Shown here piece by piece: positions 8,738 through 18,429 of a DNA stretch of 64,000 bases. The stretch spans positions 62,001-126,000 of the forward strand of contig CAIYWC010000091.1 of the NCBI GenBank assembly GCA_903929795.1. Reading direction: 5' to 3'. Each line of letters begins with the position of its first letter. The stretch's first letter is position 1. The notes under the pieces were generated by a model. The model was given only the letters and a program-made list of their open reading frames with translations. It was not told where the DNA came from and ran no database searches. The position numbers were made by a program, and so were the translations under genes. The stretch comes from an uncultured Myxococcales bacterium. Its GTDB lineage: Bacteria > Myxococcota_A > UBA9042.

Positions 8738-10306
8738 ATGCAGATCCACGAACTCTCCGCGATTGACCTGAAAAAGTACCTGGAAACGCGGCAGGTGTCA
8801 TCGCGGCAGATCGTTCAGGCGCTGATTGACCGACGCCATGCCGTCGACGAGGAGGTCCGCGCGTTTGTGCTGACTTTTGACGCCGAGGCGCTGAAGCGCG
8901 CCGATGAAGCCGACGCGGCGCGTGCGCGGGGCGAGTCCTGGGGCGTGCTGCACGGCTTGCCGGTCACGATCAAGGAGAACATCGACATCGCAGGGACCGA
9001 TTCGACGATGGGCCTGAAGAACCGCCAGAACCAGCCGGCCAAGGTCGACGCGGTGAACGTGCGGCTGCTCAAGGAAGCCGGGGCGATCGTGATCGGCAAG
9101 ACCAATGTGCCGCAGCTGCTGCTGGCGCAGGAGACCGAGAACGCGATCTGGGGCATCACGCACAACCCGTGGAACACGGCGCGCTCGCCGGGCGGCTCGT
9201 CAGGCGGCGAAGCGGCGGCGCTGGCGTCGGGCTCAAGCGTGCTGGGCATCGGTACGGACATCGGTGGCTCGATCCGGATTCCCGCGCATTTCTGCGGTAT
9301 TGCCGGCCTCAAGCCGACCGTCGACCGCTGGAGCAACCGCGGTTCGGCCACCGGCATCGCCGGCCAGGAGATGGTGCGCTCGCAGATGGGGCCGATGGCG
9401 CGGCACGCCCGCGATCTGGCGCTGCTGATGCAGGCCGTGGATCCGCAAAAAGCTGCGCTGATCGATCCGGCGGTGCCGCCGTGGCCGATCCCGGACTGCG
9501 CGGGCGTGGACCTGCGCGGCATGCGCGTGGGCGTGACCCTGGACGACGGCTACCTGACGCCGAATGCCGGCGTGCAGCGGGCGGTCAAGCTGGCGGCGCA
9601 AGCGCTGAAGTCGGCGGGCGCGACGATCGTGGACTACCAGCCACCGGGGCCCGACCTGCTGTTTACGTGGCTGGCGGGCATTTCGTCAGACGGCGGCACG
9701 ACCTTGCGCACCATGCTGGCGGGCGAAATGCCGGCGCGGCAGCTGCAGGCGACGGTGAAGACCGCGCTGCTGCCCAGCCCGGTGCGGGCGCTGCTGGCGG
9801 CGATTTTTGACGCGCGCGGCGACAAACGGATGGCGCGGCTGCTGCGGTCGCTGGGCCAAAAGCCGGTGTCTGAGCTCTGGGCGCTGACGAACCAGCGCAC
9901 GCTGCTGCGGCGCGCGGAGGCGGACGCGTGGGCGGCGCAGGGGCTGGACCTGGTGCTGTGTCCGCCGCACACGATGCCGGCGATGCCGCTGGGCAGCTCA
10001 GGCGACTTGACGATGACGCTGAGCTACGCGTTTCGCTACGTGATGCTCAATTTCCCGGCGGGCATCGCGCCCGTGACGCGCGTGCTGGAGAGCGAGACCG
10101 TGCGGCCAAATCCCGCCGACACAGTAGAAAAACGCTGTGCTCAAGTGGAGTTGCACGCGGACGGCATGCCGGTGGGCGTCCAGGTTGTGGCGCCGCCTTA
10201 CCGGGAAGAGCGCGTGCTGGCGGCGATGGCGGCGATTGAGGACGTGGTGTCGCAGGACGCGCTGTACCCGCGCACGCCGATTGAGCCGCTGGGCAAGGGC
10301 AAATAG
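8738..10306 (+). CDS. Amidase signature family hydrolase (FAAH/GatA-like)
   Basis: The product is about 522 aa from ATG 8738 (an in-frame ATG at 8726 is equally possible; neither has a strong ribosome site). The Ser-cisSer-Lys triad is visible: Lys79 in VTIKENI, Ser154/155 in GGSSGG and Ser178 in GTDIGGSIR. The segment GGSIRIPAHFCGIAGLKPT is close to the fatty-acid-amide-hydrolase type of the family, and the length fits a stand-alone amidase rather than GatA of the tRNA amidotransferase. There is no gatB or gatC nearby, no signal peptide, and the substrate is unknown. It is divergent from the hflKC operon. Confidence 0.88.
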   Translation: MQIHELSAIDLKKYLETRQVSSRQIVQALIDRRHAVDEEVRAFVLTFDAEALKRADEADAARARGESWGVLHGLPVTIKENIDIAGTDSTMGLKNRQNQPAKVDAVNVRLLKEAGAIVIGKTNVPQLLLAQETENAIWGITHNPWNTARSPGGSSGGEAAALASGSSVLGIGTDIGGSIRIPAHFCGIAGLKPTVDRWSNRGSATGIAGQEMVRSQMGPMARHARDLALLMQAVDPQKAALIDPAVPPWPIPDCAGVDLRGMRVGVTLDDGYLTPNAGVQRAVKLAAQALKSAGATIVDYQPPGPDLLFTWLAGISSDGGTTLRTMLAGEMPARQLQATVKTALLPSPVRALLAAIFDARGDKRMARLLRSLGQKPVSELWALTNQRTLLRRAEADAWAAQGLDLVLCPPHTMPAMPLGSSGDLTMTLSYAFRYVMLNFPAGIAPVTRVLESETVRPNPADTVEKRCAQVELHADGMPVGVQVVAPPYREERVLAAMAAIEDVVSQDALYPRTPIEPLGKGK

Positions 10307-10350
10307 CGCCCAAGGCGCGCGGTCGGGATCGCCGAATCAGTCAGGCATCT

Positions 10351-11163
10351 TCAGGGGACGCAGACGCCGAGGTCCTTCGCCGCGGCGCCGCCGACGTTGA
10401 CCGGGTCGCACGGGACGCCGGGTTCGCAGAGCCATTGCGCGTCCAAGCCGGTGTCGTTGCAAAGGACGCGGCAGACGCCGCCGACGCACAACTGGCCGAT
10501 TTGACACTCGTTGAAATACACGCACGCGTCCCCGACGCTCTTGGCGCCGGCTACGCCGCACAGGTTGGCCTTGCCGTCGGGATAGCACTGCTCCAAAGGC
10601 GCGCAGCCGCTGGAGCCGAAGATGGCGCAGACCGGCGTGCACGCGCCGCAATCGCCCGGGCAGTCGGTGCAGGTCTCGTCGCTTTGGCACGTGCCGTCGC
10701 CGCAAACGGATGGGCAGTCACCGCAGTCCGCGGGGCAGACCTTGCAGTTCTCCTTGTCGGCCTTGGAACACTTGCCGTCGCCGCAGGCGGGCGAGACATC
10801 GGTGCCGGTGGCCGCGTCGGCGAGCGTGAGGGCGTCGGGCAGCGTGGTGGCGGTGTCACCGCCGGCGAGGTCGGTCAGCGTCGCGTCGCCGGGCAACGCG
10901 GCATCGCCGGTCGGCGCGTCGGGGAGCGTTTCAGCGTCAGTCAGGGTCGCATCGTCGGCCGCATCCAACGCTGCGTCTGCCACGGCATCGACTCCGGCGT
11001 CCGGATACCACGTCGCCTGGTCCTGACCCGGCATGACCTCAAAAATCGCCGACACTTCCGGACCGCCGTCGGATGGATCCGCCAAGGGCGTCAAACAACC
11101 GGAAAGCGCCAGCGCGAAAGCCAGAGGAAACCGACGAAAATGCAGCGTGGTAGCAAGGATCAC
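10351..11163 (-). CDS. Lipoprotein with CGDG cysteine repeats
   Basis: The 270-aa protein starts with GTG and has a lipobox (ALSGC, Cys23). A roughly 90-residue Asp/Ala/Thr tether follows. The mature end holds two CGDGxC...CPxDCGxC modules (CGDGKCSKADKENCKVCPADCGDCPS and a second copy), then further Cys knots (CAIFGSSGCAPLEQC, CVYFNECQIGQLC). Such modules are common in secreted proteins of Myxococcota-type genomes and probably form disulfide-bonded spacers. The gene lies 25 nt downstream of the MopE-repeat lipoprotein gene and is likely co-transcribed with it. Confidence 0.85.
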   Translation of the reverse strand: MILATTLHFRRFPLAFALALSGCLTPLADPSDGGPEVSAIFEVMPGQDQATWYPDAGVDAVADAALDAADDATLTDAETLPDAPTGDAALPGDATLTDLAGGDTATTLPDALTLADAATGTDVSPACGDGKCSKADKENCKVCPADCGDCPSVCGDGTCQSDETCTDCPGDCGACTPVCAIFGSSGCAPLEQCYPDGKANLCGVAGAKSVGDACVYFNECQIGQLCVGGVCRVLCNDTGLDAQWLCEPGVPCDPVNVGGAAAKDLGVCVP

Positions 11164-11188
11164 GACAGGGCCGTCTCTCGGGGCAAGC

Positions 11189-13690
11189 TCAGTTTTTCGG
11201 TGGTGGGGCGCCGGTCGACGAATTGTCGAACTTGATGATGTACTGGTCGCACGTCAGCGCCGCGCCGGGCTTGGTGTAGACCTTGACAAAATACACCGCC
11301 GAATTGTCCGAACAGACGTTCATGCCCGGCAGGCCATTGTTCGGCGGCGCACCGCAGGAGGTCAGCAACGGGTCGGTCGACGGATCAGCGTACGGCTTGT
11401 TCGGATCGCCGGTGGCAAAGCCGGTCGGCACACACGGCTTGAACTTGGTGTTCGGCGGCACACAGTTGCACTCGCCGCCCGCTTCGGGCACCGGCGAAGG
11501 CGAATACGAGCCAAAGCCGTTGGCTGTCGCCTTGTTCTTGGGGCCAAACGGCGTCGCACCGTAAAATGACGTCGACCAATCGTGGACAGTCTCCGCCGAG
11601 CAGACCTGGTCAGCCGCGCCGCAACTGCCGCGGTACGCATCAAAAACGAACAAATTACCGGGGTTGAGAGCGAACGCGATGTGCACAGCGTACTGGTCGC
11701 AGTTGCCGCCGGTACCCGTGTTGGTGTCGGGCGTGTCGGGCGCCTTGAACGTGTACCAGTCGCCGGATTCGCCCGGCAGGATCTGGCCGGCTTTCTGGAT
11801 GGTCGCGCTGCCGTCGGGCAGGATGCCGATGTCGATCGCGCTGCCGCAGAACGTGCCCATGTTGCCGTTATTGCTGAGCGATTGGCACTCGCAGCCGTCG
11901 CTCGGGTCGCCATTCACGTCGTAGTAGCCCTTGGCGCACGTGCCCACGCCGCACGCGCCGTTGATGCACTTGGAGCTGCCGCCGGCGATCGCGCCGCAGG
12001 TCGCGTCGGCCGCGCCGTCGTCGATCTTGCCGTTGCAGTCGTTGTCGATGCCGTCGCAGATCTCCTGCGCGCCGGGGTTGATCGCGCCGTTGGAGTCGTC
12101 GCAGTCGCCGGGTTGACCGGCGGTGTTGGTCTTGGATGCCGCGCACAAGCACTTGCCGGTGGTCGTCACGCCGTAGGTGTCGTTGTCTTGATCGACGTAG
12201 TAGAGCTGGCAGCCGATCGCGCCCTCTTCGTCGGTCTGGCCATTGCAGTTGTTGTCAACGCCGTCGCAGACTTCGTCGACGCCGGGGTGAATCTTGGCGC
12301 CGGTGCCGGGCGTGTCGTCGCAGTCGCCGCCCTGGAGGATCCACTCGCTGGTGGCCTTGGACTTGCACAAGCACGCGCCGTCATTGGGATTTCCCCAGCC
12401 GTCGCCGTCGAGATCGTGGTAGAAGAACGTGCAGCCCTTGGAGCCGGATTCGTCGGTCTGGCCGTTGCAGTTGTTGTCGATGTTGTCGCAGATCTCCACG
12501 CCGCCGGGGTGGATGCTGCTGTTGTAGTCGTTGCAATCGCCGCCATTGTTGCTGTAGCCCGCGCCGGGGTTGGTGCACAGGCAATTGGCTGTGCTGGGGG
12601 CGCCGGTGCCGTAGCCGTCGTTGTCGTTGTCCTGATACCAGTTGGTGCAGTTGACGGCGCCAGGCTCGTCGGTCAGGCCGTTGCAGTCGTTGTCAATGTT
12701 GTCGCCGCAGACCTCCGCGGTGGGCGCGGGCGCGAGACAGAGCGACAGGACCGTCTCGCCGGTCTGGGAGTTGTACGTGCATTGGCGCTGGGAGACGCAC
12801 TTGCCGGCGCTGCTGGTCTTGCTGCACTCGGTCGACTTGCCTTCCTGCGCCCAGGCGTCGTGACAGGTGCATTGGCCGCTGTCGGGCACGCACTGCTTGA
12901 CCGGCTTGCCGTTGACGATCAACAGCAATTCCTTGCAGCTGTAGCCCGCCTTGCACGTGTCATTGACCACGCCGTTCGGGTCCGTCACTTCCGTGCAGGC
13001 GGTCATGCAAAATGAGCCGTCGATGAAGCCCAGCGGGTTGCCATTGGCGTCCTTGGTGCCGTAGTCAAACGGCACGCAGTAGTTGCCGGTGGTGCCGTTG
13101 GATTGGCATTCGGCGTGCTGCGTACACGGCATGCACAGCGTCGGGTAGGCCGGCACGCAGATCCACGCCGCGTCCATGCCCCCGTCCGTTTGCTTGCACA
13201 GCCAGTCGGCGGGGCACGTGTCGGTGCAGGTTTTGGTGCAGACCTTGCCCTGGTCGCCGTCGACGCAATACCCGCTATCGCAGTCACCGTTGCTCGCGCA
13301 CGGGCAGTTGAAGCCGCCGGCGAGCGCGCACCCGCCGCTGGCGTCCGTGGTCGACGTCGCGTCACCTGGTCCGGTGACGTCGGTCGCGGCATCATTGGTC
13401 GTTTCCGGACCGGAACCGGTGTCCGACTTGCTGTCGGTCACCTTCACGTCAGCGTTTTGTTTGAGGCAATACGCGTGGATCGCGGCATCCGTGGAGCCGG
13501 AGCAGCTGTCGTCGGCACAGTCCGTCAAGCCATTGTTGTCGTTGTCGATCTTGTCGGAGCACAGTGCGAGCGTGTTTTCGGCCTGACCGGGCGTCGTCAC
13601 CGTCTGCGAAGAACAGGCCGCCGCGGCAACTGTGACCACCGCGATGAGGAGCGCGCAAGCGTGACGGGGTGTGCAAAGTCGTTGATTCAT
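11189..13690 (-). CDS. MopE-type metal-binding repeat lipoprotein
   Basis: I choose the ATG at 13690 (833 aa) because it gives a clean lipoprotein signal (VAAAAC, Cys26) and has GGGAGCGGG upstream; the longer track start adds a non-coding-looking stretch. Five copies of the C-D-x-I/V-D-N-D/N-C-N-G-x-x-D motif (for example CGDNIDNDCNGLTDE, ICDGIDNDCNGKIDD) match the putative metal-binding repeat of MopE (PF11617). Between them are D-x-D-N-D-x-Y/W-G segments, likely calcium sites. The C-terminal 230 residues form a Cys-poor beta-rich domain. An acidic tether follows the lipid anchor. It is probably a calcium-stabilised surface protein; function unknown. Confidence 0.9.
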   Translation of the reverse strand: MNQRLCTPRHACALLIAVVTVAAAACSSQTVTTPGQAENTLALCSDKIDNDNNGLTDCADDSCSGSTDAAIHAYCLKQNADVKVTDSKSDTGSGPETTNDAATDVTGPGDATSTTDASGGCALAGGFNCPCASNGDCDSGYCVDGDQGKVCTKTCTDTCPADWLCKQTDGGMDAAWICVPAYPTLCMPCTQHAECQSNGTTGNYCVPFDYGTKDANGNPLGFIDGSFCMTACTEVTDPNGVVNDTCKAGYSCKELLLIVNGKPVKQCVPDSGQCTCHDAWAQEGKSTECSKTSSAGKCVSQRQCTYNSQTGETVLSLCLAPAPTAEVCGDNIDNDCNGLTDEPGAVNCTNWYQDNDNDGYGTGAPSTANCLCTNPGAGYSNNGGDCNDYNSSIHPGGVEICDNIDNNCNGQTDESGSKGCTFFYHDLDGDGWGNPNDGACLCKSKATSEWILQGGDCDDTPGTGAKIHPGVDEVCDGVDNNCNGQTDEEGAIGCQLYYVDQDNDTYGVTTTGKCLCAASKTNTAGQPGDCDDSNGAINPGAQEICDGIDNDCNGKIDDGAADATCGAIAGGSSKCINGACGVGTCAKGYYDVNGDPSDGCECQSLSNNGNMGTFCGSAIDIGILPDGSATIQKAGQILPGESGDWYTFKAPDTPDTNTGTGGNCDQYAVHIAFALNPGNLFVFDAYRGSCGAADQVCSAETVHDWSTSFYGATPFGPKNKATANGFGSYSPSPVPEAGGECNCVPPNTKFKPCVPTGFATGDPNKPYADPSTDPLLTSCGAPPNNGLPGMNVCSDNSAVYFVKVYTKPGAALTCDQYIIKFDNSSTGAPPPKN

Positions 13691-13846
13691 CGCGTCCCGC
13701 TCCCGTTCATCTGCATTCCTGACCTGCATCAGCCCCATCCGGCGTCCGTTTTTGCACGCCAAACGACGCCCTCGCTCTATCGTGCAAGCTACCACATTCT
13801 GCGCCGCTCGCGAATTGTTGTCCGCGAACCGCCGGCCCGCCAACCG

Positions 13847-16800
13847 TCAGTTGATCTGCGCGTCGATGGCCGTGAAACCACCCGCCCGCACCAAATCCTT
13901 CAGCGTCAGCGTCAACTTCATCCCCGTGCCCACGCCGGGAATCAGACTGCTCAAGTCAATCGCCGGCAGCGGCACCACGATGTTGCTCAGCCCGGGGATG
14001 CCGTTGGCCAACTGCGCATCGATCTGCGCCTTCAGCACGGACTCAAACGCATCCTTGGCTGAGGCGAAATCTGCCGTGATATCAATGATCTCCATCATCA
14101 GATTGAGCTTGCTGGCGTCGATCTTCAGCGACAATTCCTGCACACCCGTCGTGGGGTCCGCCGCCATCGCGATCGACGCCGGCAGATCCGCGCTGGCGAA
14201 GATGCCGATCGACAGCGGCGAGTCGCCCAGCTTGAGGTTGGCCTTCAAGTAAACGTCGCCGGCCTGCACGCGCAGGTCCATGGGCGTCGGCTGGGCACAG
14301 GACTCGAGGATCGGCGCGAGGAACAGGTCCACATCAAACGTCGCGGTCGACAGGTCGAAACCGCCGATGCTTGCGCCAGCGCCGGATAGTCCCAACTGCG
14401 CCGCGGTGATGCCATCCAGCTTGAGCGAACCGCCGTACCACAGCGCCTGCAGCGCCTGGTTGATGATGTCGTCGTGCAGCGCGACCTGCATCCGCTGGTT
14501 CACGTCGAGGATGAACTCGTCCTTGGCCTGACCCGGGCAGCCCACTTGCCGGCCGATCGCGCCGAGGTTCACGTGCGCCGTGCCCTTGGGCGCGGACAGC
14601 TCCGCGTCGAGCTTGACCAGCAGGCCTTGCGGCGAAAATGTCAAGGTTGTCAGCCAGCTGGCCAGCGTCAGCGTCGTCGTCGGCCCGCCTGGCATCAGGG
14701 CCGGGATGGGCACCGCCTGGTTGATGGCGAACGTGTTGAGAATGCCCATCAGCAGCGGCGGAATCTGCGAATTCAGCAGCGTGTCCATCGTGGTTTCGAG
14801 CGTGCTGATGTAGCTGCCGATAATCGCGTTGGTGATGAAGTCCAACAGGCCCAGCAGGCCGTTCAAGTGCAAATTGAAGTTCTTGAGCCAGACGTTTGTG
14901 GAGATGACCTTCACCGTCGGTCCACCCGTCGGCGTCACGGACACGCCGAGCTGCGTTTCCACCTCGATCTGCGACATCGTGATGTTGCCCGAGACGCTGA
15001 GGGTCACGCTGATGGGCCCGATGGACTGGGTCGTCTTGACGGCGATGTCAGCGTAGAAGTTATTGATCCAAATGTGCATTTTGATGCCGCCTGCGACCGG
15101 CTCCAGCGTCACCGTGGGCTTCTGGATGGACACGTTGGTGATCTTGATCTCGACGCCGCCCTGGTTCAGATTGGGTGGCAACAGCGCGTTCAGGTCCATC
15201 GAACCGAGGACGATCTCGATGATTGTCGCGAGATCGTTGGGATCGTTGTGATCGTGCACGCCGTCGTCGATGAAGTCCTTGCCCAGGAAGATCTGGATGC
15301 CATCCTTCACCGGCGCGTCTTTCGGATGCGCGCCGTCGGTCGGATAGTACTGACCGGAATAATAGTAGCCGCGCGTCGCCGTCGTCGTTTGACCGCCGAG
15401 ATCGGTCGCCACGACTTCCGCGGTGTTCAGGCCATGGCGGGCGGGCACCTGGGACGCCCAGGACGAGAGCCCCGAGTTGGGGTCAATCGACCCCAGCACC
15501 GGCTGTTTCTGTGCCGTGGGATCGAAATTCGGCGTCAGCACCAGCCCGGCTACGCCCGACGTGCCGTCCGCCGCCGTCCCCGTCACTTGCACCGACGGCT
15601 TGCCGGTGATCGTGTCACCCCAGTTCGGGTAGTCAATCGACAGCAGCGGCGGCGTGCCGTCCACGACAATCTGCACATCCTTGCTGATGTCCGGCGCCTG
15701 GTCGACCTGCAGATGCACGGTGTACTTCGCGTCCACGTTGAACTGCACGGTCTGCGGGTCCTTGACCACAAAGCCGGTCGCCGGATCTGTCACCGCCAGC
15801 GTCACCGTCGCCGACGGAATCACGTTGCCATACGCGTCCTTGACCACGCTGAGGAACTGCACCTTGTCTGAATCTGCGTAGACCTGCTTGGCCGGCACCG
15901 TCTGCACCTGCAGCAGCGCGGGGGGGCCTGGATCGACAAGCAGCGAGGCCGGATGCAGCTGGTAGTTGTTCCAATCGCCCGTCTCCGGCACGCATGCGAC
16001 CTTGTGCGCGCCCGCCTTGGTCGACGTCACGTACAGTCCAGTGAGCTTGATGTCCGGATCGCCAGAAAAGTCGATCGAGAACGGAAAATTGACAATCGGG
16101 TTGCCATACGCGTCGTTCGCCACGCACGTCACCTCGCTCGCACCGCCCGCGCCCACTTCCGGCGGGTCGAGGATGGCGAACAGGTGGACCGGCACGTCGG
16201 CGTGGACATGCAGCGGCGCCGGTGTCTGATCCTGCTGACCGTCGACGATACAGGCGATTTGGTAGTCGCCCGCTTTCTTCAATTGCGTAATAAAAGCAGG
16301 AGGCTGCGGCGCATCGGTCGGCATCACTTTGACCGAGAAGCCGTCGACGACCTCATTGCCGTACATGTCCTGACCCGTGCATGTCACCGCCACCGGCGTA
16401 TTGGCCAGCACGTCGGTCGGCGCCGGCGTCCCGGGCGCGCTGCCTGCAGGCGGCAGCAGCTGCGTGTCCAGTGACACCGCCAAGCCCGCGACAACGTTGA
16501 GATCCGCGGGCGTCAGGTCGACCAGATTGTACTTGGGCAGCGCACACGCCACTTGGTACGTCCCCACCTTGGCGAGCGTGACGTGCACGTCCTGGATGGC
16601 CACCGGTAGCCCCGGGCCGCCCGTAATCGTGACCGTTGCCGCCGACGGCAGCGCCACTTCGTCGCCGTAGCCCTGGTTGATGTCGTCCGCGACGACTGGC
16701 TTGAAAGTCCGGCATTTCACGGCAAAAACGATGCCCGCTCGGGCTTCGCCGATCACCTCGGTCTCCAGCTTCAGCGTGGTCGGGTCGATCACCTGGTTGC

Positions 16801-16942
16801 CGGTGCCGGTACCATCGCCCGCGCCCGTGCCGGCTGAATCGGACGATGGACTGCTACACGCGGCGACAGCCAACACGGCGGTGAAGGAAAGCCACGCATT
16901 GAGGGTCGAAAACGACCGGAATCGGCCAGAGCGTCCGGACAT
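13847..16942 (-). CDS. Ig-domain lipoprotein with a C-terminal TULIP/BPI-like region
   Basis: The ATG at 16942 gives 1031 aa with a lipoprotein signal (AVAAC, Cys29) and GAGG 8 nt upstream; the track start is 31 codons longer and unsupported. Residues about 45-560 form four or five invasin-like immunoglobulin domains with recurring DAYGN / DMYGN motifs (NDAYGNPIV, KDAYGNVIP, QDMYGNEVV). The last 450 residues look like paired BPI/LBP-type lipid-binding barrels: amphipathic strands (KITNVSIQKPTVTLEPVAGGIKMHIWI), a long helix (LDFITNAIIGSYISTLETTMDTLLNSQIPPLL) and LTFSPQGLLVKLDAELSAPKG. This assignment is by pattern memory and needs a structure search. It is probably an outer-membrane-anchored binder of lipids or other apolar ligands. 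Confidence 0.8.
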   Translation of the reverse strand: MSGRSGRFRSFSTLNAWLSFTAVLAVAACSSPSSDSAGTGAGDGTGTGNQVIDPTTLKLETEVIGEARAGIVFAVKCRTFKPVVADDINQGYGDEVALPSAATVTITGGPGLPVAIQDVHVTLAKVGTYQVACALPKYNLVDLTPADLNVVAGLAVSLDTQLLPPAGSAPGTPAPTDVLANTPVAVTCTGQDMYGNEVVDGFSVKVMPTDAPQPPAFITQLKKAGDYQIACIVDGQQDQTPAPLHVHADVPVHLFAILDPPEVGAGGASEVTCVANDAYGNPIVNFPFSIDFSGDPDIKLTGLYVTSTKAGAHKVACVPETGDWNNYQLHPASLLVDPGPPALLQVQTVPAKQVYADSDKVQFLSVVKDAYGNVIPSATVTLAVTDPATGFVVKDPQTVQFNVDAKYTVHLQVDQAPDISKDVQIVVDGTPPLLSIDYPNWGDTITGKPSVQVTGTAADGTSGVAGLVLTPNFDPTAQKQPVLGSIDPNSGLSSWASQVPARHGLNTAEVVATDLGGQTTTATRGYYYSGQYYPTDGAHPKDAPVKDGIQIFLGKDFIDDGVHDHNDPNDLATIIEIVLGSMDLNALLPPNLNQGGVEIKITNVSIQKPTVTLEPVAGGIKMHIWINNFYADIAVKTTQSIGPISVTLSVSGNITMSQIEVETQLGVSVTPTGGPTVKVISTNVWLKNFNLHLNGLLGLLDFITNAIIGSYISTLETTMDTLLNSQIPPLLMGILNTFAINQAVPIPALMPGGPTTTLTLASWLTTLTFSPQGLLVKLDAELSAPKGTAHVNLGAIGRQVGCPGQAKDEFILDVNQRMQVALHDDIINQALQALWYGGSLKLDGITAAQLGLSGAGASIGGFDLSTATFDVDLFLAPILESCAQPTPMDLRVQAGDVYLKANLKLGDSPLSIGIFASADLPASIAMAADPTTGVQELSLKIDASKLNLMMEIIDITADFASAKDAFESVLKAQIDAQLANGIPGLSNIVVPLPAIDLSSLIPGVGTGMKLTLTLKDLVRAGGFTAIDAQIN

Positions 16943-17129
16943 CGTGAGCCTCGCGTGCCACTGGGGAAAATCGTCCGCGGACGTTGGTCTGCGCTGCTCG
17001 TGCCCCGTCGCACCCGTAACGGCTTGCGCGCGCAATCCCCCGTGTGCAGGTTACCGCCCGGCGCGAAGCAACGCAATGGCTAGTTTTTTACCTCAATTTT
17101 CAAGGGGATGGCGCGAAAAAATTCTGCCG

Positions 17130-18314
17130 CTACTTGCCGTAGACCTTGGGCGTGCCATTGAGCGCACGCGCCCGGCTGAAGTGTTCGGTGCCGTCGGCGA
17201 CGTCCGCCTCAAAAAGCGCGGCGCGCGCGTTCAGATCCGCCAAATCTGACGCCAAATCGATCGGTTTGAGCGAGACCGTCGCGCCCGTGGCCGCCTCCAT
17301 GACAAACGGGTGCAGCGACAGCCGCCCGTAGCGATCCGGCTTGACCGCGGTGAACACCAGGTAGGTCGTCCCCGTCTGCTTGGCCAGCTTGCCCGCCGGG
17401 ATGCGGCACTTGTCCGAGCCAAACGCGCCCGCTTTCGCACAGTCTTCCATCGCGTCGACGCCCAGCTCGACTTCCTTGCGCGGCGCCTTCTCCTTTTTGA
17501 CCTCGACTGGCTTGGCCGTCACGGTGACGTCCTTGCTCTTGATCCGCACGACCGTCGCCCACGGCTGCCAGCTCAGGCCGCGCACCTGCACGTAGTGCGT
17601 CCCCGGCGGCAGCGGCCCGGACTTGGCCGGCAGCGCGCCCATCTTCACGCCGTCGACGAACACATCCGCGCCGTCGCCCGCGCCTTCCACCGCGATCGCG
17701 AACCGCTTGCCGTTCTCCAGCCGGTCGTGCACGCCGTCAAATGCGTCCAGCAGCTCCTTTTCCTGCTTGCGGCGATCGATGACGAGCGTCGGCTGCAGCG
17801 TCACGCCGGCCTCGAACAGCCGCGTCGACTCAGCCAGACCTGAACCCGCGGCATACGCAGCCAGACCCGCGCGCGCGTACGCGTCCGCGAGCTTGGAAAA
17901 GTCGACCAACTCCGCCGACGCGCGCTCGTACGCGGCGATCGCCTCGCGAAATTTTGCCAGTGCTTCCTTGGTCTTGCCGTCCGCCGCCAGATCCGTGCCT
18001 TCTTGGCGCCACAGATCCGCCTCGTCGATGTGCCGCGATTGCGGCGACGCTTTCACGGGCGCCAGCTTGTCCTTGGGCGTCGCCGGTTTTTCCGCGCGGT
18101 CCTTGTCCGTCAGCAGTTCGACCCGGCTCGACGCCGCCAGCCCATCGCTCAGCGACTTCTGAATGCGCTTTTCGTAGATCGCCCGCACCTCGCCCACGTA
18201 GATCGCTGGCACCAGGATCAGCTTGGGCTTGTCGCCTTCGTGCGCTTCCGCGGCGTGGGCCAGCGTCGGCCAGAGGAGTAAGCATGCGAGCAAAAGACTT
18301 AATCGGATTACCAT
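17130..18314 (-). CDS. Exported TPR-like/PEGA-domain protein
   Basis: From ATG 18314 (GAGG 6 nt upstream) the product is 394 aa with a signal peptide (LLLACLLLWPTLAHA). Residues about 100-175 are helical and TPR-like (EGTDLAADGKTKEALAKFREAIAAYERAS). A PEGA domain follows near residue 205-270 (AIAVEGAGDGADVFVDGVKMGALPAKSGPLPPGTHYVQV), a module found in surface proteins that reads like a PEGA-motif beta-sandwich. The C-terminus (YLVFTAVKPDRYGRLSLHPFVMEAATG) resembles an AMIN-free beta domain of unknown type. Proteins with this build usually act in the periplasm of Myxococcota; a specific role cannot be given. Confidence 0.82.
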   Translation of the reverse strand: MVIRLSLLLACLLLWPTLAHAAEAHEGDKPKLILVPAIYVGEVRAIYEKRIQKSLSDGLAASSRVELLTDKDRAEKPATPKDKLAPVKASPQSRHIDEADLWRQEGTDLAADGKTKEALAKFREAIAAYERASAELVDFSKLADAYARAGLAAYAAGSGLAESTRLFEAGVTLQPTLVIDRRKQEKELLDAFDGVHDRLENGKRFAIAVEGAGDGADVFVDGVKMGALPAKSGPLPPGTHYVQVRGLSWQPWATVVRIKSKDVTVTAKPVEVKKEKAPRKEVELGVDAMEDCAKAGAFGSDKCRIPAGKLAKQTGTTYLVFTAVKPDRYGRLSLHPFVMEAATGATVSLKPIDLASDLADLNARAALFEADVADGTEHFSRARALNGTPKVYGK

Positions 18315-18429
18315 TTTTGCCTCGTTGGGGGATTGCGGCCCGGCGTGCGCCTGGCGTGAAGCGTGCCGGACGTTAGCCAGATCGCGCGCGGTGTGCAAAC
18401 GCTTCAGCATATCCGCTCACAGTTCGGCC

